From the NCBI GenBank assembly GCA_003154025.1, contig PMCE01000156.1, positions 1 through 5,925 of the forward strand: a stretch of DNA of 5,925 nucleotides, given 5' to 3'. Source of the DNA: Syntrophaceae bacterium. GTDB lineage: Bacteria; Desulfobacterota; SM23-61. The notes beneath the pieces were generated by a model, which was given only the letters and a program-made list of their open reading frames with translations, ran no database searches and was not told the DNA's origin. Below are positions 1-5,925 of this stretch, one piece after another (within the stretch, counting starts at the first letter, position 1; each line of letters starts with the position of its first letter). A program made the position numbers and the translations under genes.

Positions 1-12
1 ACATCGTAGACA
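1..12 (+). repeat. Left outer repeat unit, truncated by window edge
   Basis: The bases acatcgtagaca match 28-39 (acatcgtggaca) at 11 of 12 positions, in the same orientation and exactly 27 bp earlier. The first six bases of the unit would lie upstream of the window. Confidence 0.6.
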
Positions 13-21
13 CTTTTCAGC

Positions 22-41
22 GCCATGACATCGTGGACAGA
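22..41 (+). repeat. Left arm of perfect 20-bp inverted repeat (left inner unit)
   Basis: Every one of the 20 bases is complementary to 195-214, read in the opposite direction. The match stops at both ends: position 21 does not pair with 215, and 42 pairs with 194 only as G-T. The arms are separated by 153 bp. Confidence 0.9.
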
Positions 42-170
42 GCATAATAAACCGAGCACTTAATTGCCTGGCATTGTTCTTTGCTATTATTGTTTCCCAG
101 AGCAAGACAATACCTTTGGCTCAATAAGAATACTTTTGGGGTTGAAGAAATATAGGGTATTCCCGGTTTT

Positions 171-187
171 GTCAACGATCTTATGGC
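171..187 (-). repeat. Right inner repeat unit, degenerate
   Basis: Read on the minus strand, this segment matches the unit at 22-38 at 14 of 17 positions. It lies exactly 27 bp inside the right outer unit, mirroring the spacing on the left side. The exact spacing makes a chance match unlikely. Confidence 0.6.
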
Positions 188-194
188 ACCGTTT

Positions 195-214
195 TCTGTC
201 CACGATGTCATGGC
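195..214 (-). repeat. Right arm of perfect 20-bp inverted repeat (right outer unit)
   Basis: This is the exact reverse complement of 22-41. It lies just downstream of the amidohydrolase stop codon, so it would be in that gene's 3' untranslated region. The 153-nt loop and the lack of a following U tract make it unlike an intrinsic terminator. Confidence 0.9.
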
Positions 215-223
215 ATTCAACAC

Positions 224-1915
224 CTAACCCATCTGATAGATGCTCTTCCCCCCGATGATCACTTCTTCAATTTTAATATCTTTGATTTTTTCGGGAGAAA
301 TGGCGAGGGGATTTTCGGCCAGAATGGTGAAATCCGCCAGCTTTCCCATCTCAATCGATCCTTTGATCTTTTCATCAAAGGTCTGCCAGGCGGCGTCGAT
401 GGTGACGGCTCGAAGGGCCTCCTCCGGGGTCAGGCAAAATTCCGGTCCCAAAACTTCGCCATTGCGGGTAATACGATTGACGGCGGCGAAGACACAAAAT
501 AGGGGAGATACGGGGGTCACCGGGCAATCGGAGTGGAAGGTGAATTTGATGCCCCGTTTCAGGGCCGATTTCAGTGGGCTGATCCGCTTCGCCCGTTCCG
601 GGCCCATGAAGATGGCCTTGTGACGATCCCCCCAATAATAGGTGTGGGAAGCAAAGAACGAAGGGCTGACTCCCAATTCGACCATCCGGTCCAACTGGTC
701 TTCGCGGGCCATCTGGCAATGTTCGATCCTGTGGCGGGCATCCGGCCGGGGGAATTCTTTTTGTGCCGTTTGATAGGCATCCAGGATGGCATCAATGGCC
801 GCGTCTCCGTTTCCATGGGCGGCGATCTGGCAGCCGGCCTTATGCGCCTCCAGGACTAGCTGATTCAACTTATCAGGACCCGTAACGGGATATCCCCGAT
901 ATGAAGAATCTCCTTTAAACGGAACATGATAGGGCTTGGCGAGCCACCCCGTATAGCCCTGGATCGAGCCGTCAACGATGATCTTGGCCGGGCCGATCTT
1001 GAGATGGTCGTCCCCGAAACCGGTGACAAAAGACGGGCTCTTTCCATCGGCCCCCAACAGAAATTCCACCCCCACCATCATGGTCATACGAATCGGGACC
1101 AGGCCCTGCCCCATGGCCCCCTGGTAGGCCACAATCTCCGCCGGGCTCCCAACCCCGGGAAAGGCGACCCCGGCGTCGCTGCATGAGGTCACTCCGGTTT
1201 TAAGGTAATCCCCCGCGGCCCGGGCCATTGCTTCCAGCCTCAAATCCATGGTTAGAGGAGGCAGGTGTCGAAATACCAGGGCCTGAGCGGGCATTTCTTC
1301 CAGGACCCCGTCCGGGTCCGAAGTCTCCGGGTCCTTCCGGATCACCCCGCCCTGGGGCCCGACGGTATCCTTGGTCACCCCGGCCAGGGCCAAGGCCTTG
1401 GAGTTGGCCACGCTCAAATGACCGGAAACATGGGTAATGTAAATCGGGTGCTCGGTTGAGGCTTGATCCAGGTCATGACGGGTGGGATGTCTTTGTTCGG
1501 CCATGAGCGTATCGTCGTACCCCCGGCCGTAAACCCATTCTCCCTTCGGAGTTTTCCCGGCCCTTTCCCGCAGCACCTCAACCAAATCCTTCATCCCGGA
1601 AACGGGGCCGATGGGAGGACTCTGCAAATTAACCAACCGAAGGGCGTACACCCCATACATGGCAAAATGGTTATGGGGTTCATTCAACCCCGGAACCATG
1701 GTTTTCCCTGCCAGGTCAACCACCCGGGTTGTCGGCCCCGCCAGCCTTTGGATCACCGCTTTTGCGCCCACAGCGACGATTTTATCCCCCAAAGTGGCCA
1801 CGGCTTCCGCCCGCGGGTTCTTTTCATCCAAGGTCAGGATGGGCCCGTTCAAATAGAGTACATCCGGAAATAGGCCGTCTCGTTCGGTCATGCTTTTCGC
1901 CTTTTTCTCTTTCAT
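224..1915 (-). CDS. YtcJ-like metal-dependent amidohydrolase (amidohydrolase 3 family)
   Basis: Predicted cytoplasmic hydrolase of 563 residues, close to the usual 520-580 for this group, which cleaves amide or related C-N bonds using a metal-bound water. Order of parts: N-terminal beta-sandwich segment (about 15-75), metal-binding PGLNEPHNHF with the HxH pair H81/H83, a family-typical RGYDDTLMAEQRHPTR stretch (131-146), HVSGH (162-166), the barrel strand KIIVDGSIQG (311-320), HGNGD (367-371), RHRIEHCQ (394-401, H395 and H399), FHSDCPVTP (460-468, candidate catalytic D463), and the C-terminal KGSIEMGKLADFTIL sandwich strand (518-532). The N-terminus is lysine-rich with no signal peptide. I start at the ATG at 1915 because GAGGAAAGGG directly precedes it; a TTG at 1927 would add four residues but falls inside that ribosome-binding sequence, and an ATG at 1891 is a weaker third option. 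It is divergent from the transporter genes. The family resembles N-substituted formamide deformylase, but the true substrate is unknown. Confidence 0.9.
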   Translation of the reverse strand: MKEKKAKSMTERDGLFPDVLYLNGPILTLDEKNPRAEAVATLGDKIVAVGAKAVIQRLAGPTTRVVDLAGKTMVPGLNEPHNHFAMYGVYALRLVNLQSPPIGPVSGMKDLVEVLRERAGKTPKGEWVYGRGYDDTLMAEQRHPTRHDLDQASTEHPIYITHVSGHLSVANSKALALAGVTKDTVGPQGGVIRKDPETSDPDGVLEEMPAQALVFRHLPPLTMDLRLEAMARAAGDYLKTGVTSCSDAGVAFPGVGSPAEIVAYQGAMGQGLVPIRMTMMVGVEFLLGADGKSPSFVTGFGDDHLKIGPAKIIVDGSIQGYTGWLAKPYHVPFKGDSSYRGYPVTGPDKLNQLVLEAHKAGCQIAAHGNGDAAIDAILDAYQTAQKEFPRPDARHRIEHCQMAREDQLDRMVELGVSPSFFASHTYYWGDRHKAIFMGPERAKRISPLKSALKRGIKFTFHSDCPVTPVSPLFCVFAAVNRITRNGEVLGPEFCLTPEEALRAVTIDAAWQTFDEKIKGSIEMGKLADFTILAENPLAISPEKIKDIKIEEVIIGGKSIYQMG

Positions 1916-1925
1916 CCCTTTCCTC
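1916..1925 (-). promoter_or_regulatory. Ribosome-binding site that sets the amidohydrolase start
   Basis: On the minus strand these bases read GAGGAAAGGG and abut the ATG at 1915. The GAGG core is 6 nt from the start codon, a normal distance. The alternative TTG at 1927-1925 overlaps this site and has no purine-rich stretch of its own, which favours the ATG. Confidence 0.7.
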
Positions 1926-2163
1926 AATCAGGTCGCCGTCGCGCCGGCCAAAGCCGGTCATTTGGAACTTCAAAAAAATCATTTCCTATGATAGAAACGG
2001 TTGATCTACGGGTATCGATGGGAGTAGACTATTCGGGTTATTGGCCGCCTTGTCGAAACCCAAGCCTATTATCACGAAGAAGAAAAAAGGATGCAAAGGA
2101 AAAATCATATCTCCTCTCTGATTCTTTCGGGGAGAAGATGAAAGACCACAGAAAGGAGCATGC
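1926..2163. other. Divergent intergenic region between amidohydrolase and binding-protein genes
   Basis: About 240 nt that must hold promoters for both flanking genes. Visible items: a 5-bp stem CCGGC-CAAA-GCCGG at 1944-1957 in the amidohydrolase leader, an A7 run at 1972-1978, a candidate sigma-70 promoter at 2001-2030 for the binding protein, and a purine-rich stretch at 2076-2107 in the leader. AAAGGAG at 2152-2158 is a strong ribosome-binding site 5 nt before the ATG at 2164. No regulator gene or clear operator palindrome is visible. I found no convincing promoter on the minus strand. Confidence 0.6.
2001..2030 (+). promoter_or_regulatory. Candidate sigma-70 promoter for the transporter operon
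   Basis: TTGATC at 2001-2006 (4 of 6 to TTGACA) and TAGACT at 2025-2030 (4 of 6 to TATAAT) are separated by 18 nt. Transcription would start near 2037 and give a leader of about 125 nt. The match is moderate and could be chance. Confidence 0.3.
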
Positions 2164-3780
2164 ATGATAGGTACAAAAAGGAGTCGATGTTACCTCGTCT
2201 GGGTTCCTCTGATGGTTTTGCTGCTCTTTTACGCCTTTGTCTCCGGGCAAGCCCTTGCCCAGACAGACAAAACTCCCCGTGGGGGCACGTTCAAGATCAT
2301 TTACCAGGAGCCCACCCATCTGAATATGGCCATCGTATCCGGGACCCCCACCGGAGTGCCGGGGACGCAGATTTTCGCCGGGCTTCTCCAGTTCGACGAA
2401 AAATTCCAGCCCCGGCCTTACCTCGCCACCAAGTGGGAGATCTCCCCGGATGGGCGCACGTACACCTTTCATCTCCAGAAAGGGGCCACCTTCCACGACG
2501 GCAAGCCGATCACTTCGGCGGACGTGGCCTTCTCCCTGGAAACCGTCGCTAAGAATCACCCCTTCGGGGTGGCCATGTTCCGCGCCGTTGAGAAAGTGGA
2601 TTCTTCCGATCCCTACGTGGCCGTCTTCAAGCTGAAGCACCCCTACCCCGCATTTCTGGCCGCCACGCATCCGCTCCTCCTGCCCATCATCCCGAAGCAC
2701 GTATACGGGCAGGGGGAAATCCGGCAAAACCCTGCCAACATAAAACCGGTCGGGTCGGGGCCTTTCAAATTCGTGGAGTGGAAGAAGGGTCAGCACATCA
2801 TCCTGGAACGGTACGAGAATTTCTTCCGCAAGGGACGGCCTTACCTGGACCGGATCATCCTGGAGTTCATTCCCGACGCCGGCGCCCGCACCGTGGCCAT
2901 GGAATCAGGCTCCACCCATATGGTTCCCTTCTCCTACATCGGCCCGGATGATGCCCGCCGCCTTGAGAAGATGCCCCCAATCAGCATGACCGAGAAAGGG
3001 TTCGAGGCCATCGGCCCCCGAGCCTGGTTTGCGGTCAACATCCGGAAGGCTCCCCTGAATGACAAGAAGGTCCGGAAAGCCATCGCTCACGCAATGGATA
3101 AGAATTTCATCATCCAGGAGATCATGATGGGATTCGGAGCGCCGGCCACCAGCCCCTTCCGCTACACGAACCCTTTCTACAACCCCAATGTCCAAACGTA
3201 TGATTACAACCTGAACAAAGCCAATCAGCTCCTGGACGAAGCCGGCTACAAGAAGAAGAGCGACGGCTGGCGGTTCCCGCTGACCCTGGACTGGATTCCC
3301 GGAAATCCGACGAACCAGAGCACCTGCGAATATTTGCGGGAGCAGCTCAAGAAGGTGGGCATCAATGCCACCCTTCGAGCCAGTCCGGATTTCCCGAGCT
3401 GGGCCGCCAAGATCGCCGGGTGGGATTACGACCTCACCCTCGACGTGGTATTCGATTATCCCGACCCGGTGATCGGAATAGAACGGATGTACATTTCTCC
3501 GAATATCAAGAAGCTCATCTGGACCAATACCATGGGTTATAACAATCCCGAAGTAGACAAGCTCTTCGCGGACGCCCAGGTGGAGCAGAACTTCGAAAAA
3601 CGGAAGGCACTGTACCACCGGGCCCAGGGGATCCTAGTGGATGAACTTCCCATTATCTGGTATCAGGAAGTCGGATACTACAATCTCTCCAACAAGGATT
3701 TTGACGGAATCCCCCTGGATGTATGGGGAGTCCTGAACCCCTATGACACTGTCTATTGGAAAAAGGGGAAAGCCGGCTGA
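2164..3780 (+). CDS. ABC transporter periplasmic solute-binding protein, family 5 (peptide/nickel/opine class)
   Basis: Exported receptor of 538 residues that binds the solute and delivers it to the permease pair encoded downstream. Residues 1-32 form a Sec signal peptide: basic MIGTKRSR, a hydrophobic core at 11-28, and an ALA cleavage site before Q33. There is no lipobox; C9 is in the basic region, so the mature protein should be soluble. Family 5 hallmarks appear in order: ATKWEISPDGRTYTFHLQKG (88-107) with FHDGKPITSADVAFSL (110-125), VGSGPFKFVEW (196-206), a FAVNIRKAPLNDKKVRKAI segment (289-307) followed by HAMDK, DYPDP (431-435), NNPEVDKLF (460-468), and the C-terminal LPIIWYQE (495-502). 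The length is typical. The start is fixed by AAAGGAG 5 nt upstream; an ATG at 2160 is out of frame. Peptides, amino-acid derivatives or other small amides are all possible ligands, and the sequence does not choose among them. Confidence 0.93.
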   Translation: MIGTKRSRCYLVWVPLMVLLLFYAFVSGQALAQTDKTPRGGTFKIIYQEPTHLNMAIVSGTPTGVPGTQIFAGLLQFDEKFQPRPYLATKWEISPDGRTYTFHLQKGATFHDGKPITSADVAFSLETVAKNHPFGVAMFRAVEKVDSSDPYVAVFKLKHPYPAFLAATHPLLLPIIPKHVYGQGEIRQNPANIKPVGSGPFKFVEWKKGQHIILERYENFFRKGRPYLDRIILEFIPDAGARTVAMESGSTHMVPFSYIGPDDARRLEKMPPISMTEKGFEAIGPRAWFAVNIRKAPLNDKKVRKAIAHAMDKNFIIQEIMMGFGAPATSPFRYTNPFYNPNVQTYDYNLNKANQLLDEAGYKKKSDGWRFPLTLDWIPGNPTNQSTCEYLREQLKKVGINATLRASPDFPSWAAKIAGWDYDLTLDVVFDYPDPVIGIERMYISPNIKKLIWTNTMGYNNPEVDKLFADAQVEQNFEKRKALYHRAQGILVDELPIIWYQEVGYYNLSNKDFDGIPLDVWGVLNPYDTVYWKKGKAG

Positions 3781-3820
3781 GGTGGAAATCTTCCTGAGGG
3801 AAATGCAAGGAATCGCGTCC

Positions 3821-3838
3821 CTTCTTCGACGGAGGAAG
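3821..3838 (+). other. Small hairpin after the binding-protein gene
   Basis: CTTCTTC (3821-3827) pairs with GAGGAAG (3832-3838) over 7 bp, including one G-U, around a 4-nt loop. No U tract follows, so it is not a standard terminator. Confidence 0.35.
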
Positions 3839-3850
3839 CTCTGAAAAGAT

Positions 3851-3878
3851 TCCGGAGGAGGAAAAAGCCTCTCCCGGA
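3851..3878 (+). other. GC-rich hairpin between binding-protein and permease genes
   Basis: TCCGGAGGAGG (3851-3861) pairs with CCTCTCCCGGA (3868-3878) around the loop AAAAAG. Eleven positions contain one A-C mismatch and one G-U pair. The 3' arm can instead form a competing 5-bp stem, CCCGG (3873-3877) with CCGGG (3884-3888). Stems in this position are known in other transporter operons, such as malE-malF, to protect the upstream binding-protein mRNA and raise its level over the permeases. That role here is inference. Confidence 0.45.
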
Positions 3879-3987
3879 CATGGCCGGGTCTCTCGATTTC
3901 CGCTGACTGAATTTTTCACCCAGTTCCGGGGAGGACCGGCGGGCAGAGGGGGGAGTGGGCATCCCCCATTGCTTGCTTCTCCCCGCT

Positions 3988-4028
3988 GGGCGAGGAAGAA
4001 ATTCACTTAGACTTTTTTCTCGTTTCCC
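3988..4028 (+). promoter_or_regulatory. Hairpin covering the only ribosome-binding candidate, ending at the permease start
   Basis: CGAGGAAGAA (3991-4000) pairs with TTTTTTCTCG (4013-4022) over 10 positions, two of them G-U, around a 12-nt loop. GGG (3988-3990) can extend the stem by pairing with CCC (4026-4028) across a bulge of three T. The stem contains GAGGAAG (3992-3998), the only Shine-Dalgarno-like sequence nearby, 30 nt from the TTG. Sequestration and lowered translation of the permease is an inference. Confidence 0.4.
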
Positions 4029-5012
4029 TTGAACTCCCAATCTCTCGTCTGGTACATTCTCCGCCGAGCCATCCAGGCGGTTCCCGTGATCGTGGGAATC
4101 GTGGTCTTGAATTTTACCCTCCTCCATCTGGCTCCCGGAGACCCGGCCATGGTTTATATCGGAGAGTCCGGGGGCGCTACCGAGGAAATTCTAAAGGCGG
4201 TGCGCAAGGAATTTGGGCTTGACAAGGGCCTTGCCGAGCAGCTCTGGATTTACGGAAAGAAGATTCTTACGGGGGATTTTGGGTTCTCCTACTTCCAGGG
4301 AAAGGCGGTGCTGGAATTGATTCTGGAAAAGATTCCGGCTACAGCCCTTCTCATCCTCACCTCGATGTTCGTGGCCATTGCCGTCGGGGTATTCACCGGG
4401 GTCATCGTCGCCCAACGGCCCAATTCAGTTTCCAGCGCCTTCATCACCGTTTTATCTCTCATGGGATGGGCCATGCCGGCCTTCTGGCTGGGGATCATGT
4501 TGATTCTCATTTTTTCCCTCTATTTTCCCGTCTTCCCCGGGCATGGCATGGTAACGGCGGGGTTGGAGGGCACCTATTGGCAAATCCTGAAGGACGTTCT
4601 CCATCATCTGGTTTTGCCCGCCTCGACCCTGGGCATCATCTATATCGCTCAATACAGCCGGATGAGCCGGGCCAGCATGCTCGAGGTCCTGGGGTCCGAT
4701 TACATCCGCACGGCCAGGTCCAAGGGACTTTCCGAACGCAAGGTAGTTTACAAACATGCCCTTCGCAATGCCGTTCTCCCCGTGGTGACCATCGCCGGAA
4801 TGCAGTTCGGATACCTCATCGCCGGGGCCGTGCTGGTGGAGACCGTATTCAGTTGGCCGGGGATGGGCCGTCTCATGTTCGACGGCATCCTCCGGAGAGA
4901 TTACCCGCTCATCATGGGGATCCTCATTTTCTCTTCGGTCCTGGTCATCGTCGCCAACCTGGTGACGGACATCCTCTACGGGGTCCTCGACCCCCGGATC
5001 CGACGTCGGTGA
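4029..5012 (+). CDS. ABC transporter permease, DppB/OppB-like
   Basis: Inner-membrane subunit of 327 residues that, with the following DppC-like protein, forms the translocation path. Expected features: first membrane helix at about 15-35 ending in the family sequence LLHLAPGDPA (31-40), a periplasmic region to about 100, further helices near 104-126, 139-168, 195-210, 250-275 and 293-317, the AMPAFWLG motif (148-155), the cytoplasmic EAA loop (about 224-254, with DYIRTARSKGLSERKVVYKH contacting the ATPase), and ETVFSWPGMGRL (271-282). The start is TTG at 4029: an in-frame TAG lies at 4008-4010, and the first in-frame ATG (4149) would remove helix 1 and the PGDPA motif. No ribosome-binding site lies at normal distance, which is odd for the operon. 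It probably lies in one transcription unit with the binding protein and ends 6 nt before the next gene. Confidence 0.93.
   Translation: MNSQSLVWYILRRAIQAVPVIVGIVVLNFTLLHLAPGDPAMVYIGESGGATEEILKAVRKEFGLDKGLAEQLWIYGKKILTGDFGFSYFQGKAVLELILEKIPATALLILTSMFVAIAVGVFTGVIVAQRPNSVSSAFITVLSLMGWAMPAFWLGIMLILIFSLYFPVFPGHGMVTAGLEGTYWQILKDVLHHLVLPASTLGIIYIAQYSRMSRASMLEVLGSDYIRTARSKGLSERKVVYKHALRNAVLPVVTIAGMQFGYLIAGAVLVETVFSWPGMGRLMFDGILRRDYPLIMGILIFSSVLVIVANLVTDILYGVLDPRIRRR
5008..5012 (+). promoter_or_regulatory. Ribosome-binding site overlapping the upstream stop codon
   Basis: GGTGA ends in the TGA stop of the DppB-like gene and lies 6 nt before the ATG at 5019. The overlap suggests translational coupling, giving equal amounts of the two permease subunits. 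The match to the consensus is partial. Confidence 0.45.
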
Positions 5013-5018
5013 ATTCTT

Positions 5019-5915
5019 ATGCTCCGGGATTATGAAAAGATTCCTCCCACAGAAAAAGAAACCACCCGGCCTACGCCCCTGGTCCTTTTCTGGCGACGTC
5101 ATTTTAAGAACAAAGCGGCCGTTCTGGGTCTCGTGATTCTGACCCTGGTGTTGCTCGCTGCATTGATCGGGCCTTTTCTTTACGCGGCAAACCCCTTTGA
5201 GATGATGGGGAAAAAATTCCTCGCCCCCGGAGGAAGATTTCTCCTGGGAACGGACTATTTGGGCAGGGATGTTCTGGCGGGAATCATCCAAGGCTCCCGC
5301 ACTTCTCTCCTCGTGGGTTTCACCGCTGCCGCGATGATGATGACCATCGGGATTTTTTTCGGGGCCCTGGCCGGGTTCTTCGGGGGGATCTTTGAAGAAG
5401 CCCTGATGCGGGTGACGGAGTTCTTTCAGGTGATCCCATCCTTCCTCCTGGCCATGGTCGTGGTGGCCCTCTTTCAGCCGACTCTGGGCACGATTATCGT
5501 CGCCATCAGCATCTCCACCTGGACGGGAACGGCTCGGATCCTGCGGGCGGAATTCCTCTCCCTTCGAGAGCGAGACTTCGTCACCGCGGCCAGAGCCCTG
5601 GGCTCCAGGAACCGGAGAATCATCCTCCGCGAAATCCTCCCCAATGCATTGCCTCCCATGATTGTGAATGCTTCCCTTGGCGTGGGGGTGGCGATCCTTT
5701 TTGAGGCCGGACTGAGTTTTCTAGGGTTGGGGGATCCCAACGTGATGAGCTGGGGATTCATGATCGGGTCTTCGCGGGTTTACCTCCGGCAGGCTTGGTG
5801 GGCGGTGACCTTTCCCGGGCTGGCCATCTTCTTCACGGTTTTGAGCCTCAGCCTGGTGGGAGACTGGTTCAATGATTTTCTGAACCCCAAATCCAGGGGA
5901 AGGAAGCAGGGTTAA
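5019..5915 (+). CDS. ABC transporter permease, DppC/OppC-like
   Basis: Second inner-membrane subunit of the importer, 298 residues, the usual length. A polar cytoplasmic tail (1-20) leads into the OppC N-terminal domain with FWRRHFKNKAAVLGL (24-38) and helix 1 at about 33-56. Next come the family sequence LLGTDYLGRDVLAGI (75-89) and helices near 97-123 and 134-170. The EAA loop follows at 185-216 (RDFVTAARALGSRNRR, then ILREILPNALPP), then EAGLSFLGLGDP (229-240) and a last helix at about 263-283 before GDWFNDFLNP (281-290). The ATG at 5019 follows the upstream gene by 6 nt, and GGTGA supplies the ribosome-binding site. All expected motifs are present and the frame is intact. Only 10 nt follow the stop, so any ATPase genes lie beyond the window; without them the transporter is incomplete here. 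Confidence 0.94.
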   Translation: MLRDYEKIPPTEKETTRPTPLVLFWRRHFKNKAAVLGLVILTLVLLAALIGPFLYAANPFEMMGKKFLAPGGRFLLGTDYLGRDVLAGIIQGSRTSLLVGFTAAAMMMTIGIFFGALAGFFGGIFEEALMRVTEFFQVIPSFLLAMVVVALFQPTLGTIIVAISISTWTGTARILRAEFLSLRERDFVTAARALGSRNRRIILREILPNALPPMIVNASLGVGVAILFEAGLSFLGLGDPNVMSWGFMIGSSRVYLRQAWWAVTFPGLAIFFTVLSLSLVGDWFNDFLNPKSRGRKQG

Positions 5916-5925
5916 ATCCGATTGC

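Larger units (their letters stand above)
1..214. repeat. Symmetric cluster of four 17-bp repeat units (two in, two out); possible small non-autonomous mobile element
   Basis: Seen directly: a unit with consensus GCCATGACATCGTGGAC occurs at 22-38 and, cut by the window edge, at 1-11 on the plus strand. It occurs again at 214-198 and 187-171 on the minus strand. Both pairs have the same 27-bp start-to-start spacing (17-bp unit plus 10-bp spacer), so the arrangement is head-to-head. The interior is AT-richer (about 39% G+C over 41-190) than the neighbouring gene (about 57% in a sampled stretch). Within it, 73-85 and 101-111 are imperfectly complementary, and 65-73 is a 9-nt palindrome. No convincing reading frame, transposase motif or flanking target duplication is visible. 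The cluster ends 9 nt past the amidohydrolase stop codon. It could be a MITE-like remnant, an intergenic repeat family, or a set of protein-binding sites; the repeat structure is certain, its nature is not. Confidence 0.7.
3781..4028 (+). other. Hairpin-rich gap between binding-protein and permease genes
   Basis: This 248-nt stretch has no supported gene but several potential RNA stems, listed separately. It is unusually long compared with the 6-nt gap between the two permeases. No stem is followed by a U tract, so no intrinsic terminator is evident and the permeases probably rely on readthrough. I saw no clear internal promoter. A further possible long-range pairing joins GGGGAG (3950-3955) to CTCCCC (3979-3984). 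Confidence 0.6.

Noticed and set aside
17..258. Short open frames on both strands across the repeat cluster (68 aa minus, 64 aa plus), showing a 9-residue repeat
   Set aside because: The peptide repeat follows from the 27-bp spacing of the DNA repeats. Neither frame has a ribosome-binding site or resembles a known protein, and the DNA symmetry explains the pattern.
2041..2056. Possible sigma-54 promoter at TTGGCCGCCTTGTCG
   Set aside because: The TGG element is present, but the GC dinucleotide does not fall at the required -12 distance.
2091..2141. Possible 16-residue leader peptide upstream of the binding protein
   Set aside because: The ATG has a purine run directly against it with no normal spacing. 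The peptide has no repeated regulatory codon and no attenuator follows.
2038..2796. 252-residue open frame antisense to the binding-protein gene
   Set aside because: It overlaps a clear family 5 binding protein, runs through the divergent promoter region, and shows no recognisable domain. It is a shadow of GC-rich codon use.
2905..3618. 237-residue antisense open frame inside the binding-protein gene
   Set aside because: It lies wholly opposite a well-supported gene and has no family motifs.
3653..4127. Two minus-strand open frames (117 and 124 aa) over the 3781-4028 gap
   Set aside because: They extend into the flanking genes, have no recognisable domain, and look like random GC-rich translation. 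The gap is better described as structured non-coding sequence.
4452..5291. 279-residue antisense open frame spanning both permease genes
   Set aside because: Its composition is polar and low-complexity (rich in H, G, Q, E and P), as expected from reading membrane-protein codons backwards. Both sense genes carry complete family motifs.

Overview
This window looks like part of a bacterial chromosome with moderately high G+C. It carries most of a solute-uptake locus of the Opp/Dpp (peptide/nickel-type) ABC transporter class, beside a divergently transcribed amidohydrolase. Sharp Shine-Dalgarno sequences on two genes, a TTG start on one permease, and an exported binding protein with a plain Sec signal and no lipobox fit a Gram-negative bacterium. 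A proteobacterial or Desulfobacterota-like host is my guess; no marker gene here settles it.

Layout. Positions 1-223 are a non-coding, AT-richer patch (about 39% G+C by hand count over 41-190). It holds four copies of a 17-bp unit, two pointing in from each side, each pair set at an exact 27-bp pitch. One left copy and one right copy form a perfect 20-bp inverted repeat (22-41 with 195-214). Positions 224-1915 (minus strand) encode a 563-residue YtcJ-like amidohydrolase of the amidohydrolase-3 group. Positions 1916-2163 are a divergent promoter region. Positions 2164-3780 encode a family 5 periplasmic solute-binding protein with a signal peptide. Positions 3781-4028 form a 248-nt non-coding gap with several hairpins. 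Positions 4029-5012 and 5019-5915 encode the two membrane subunits, DppB-like and DppC-like, separated by 6 nt. The window ends 10 nt after the second permease, so the ATPase subunits (DppD/DppF type), if present, lie just beyond it.

How the genes may work together. The binding protein captures a small organic solute in the periplasm and hands it to the permease pair, and ATPases encoded elsewhere power import. The divergent cytoplasmic amidohydrolase could cleave an amide or related bond in the imported compound. That link rests only on gene neighbourhood; the substrate cannot be read from sequence.

The genes are ordinary members of known families. The parts worth a second look are non-coding: the symmetric repeat cluster next to the amidohydrolase stop codon, and the hairpin-rich gap before the TTG-initiated permease, where the only purine-rich ribosome-binding candidate lies inside a stem that ends just before the start codon.
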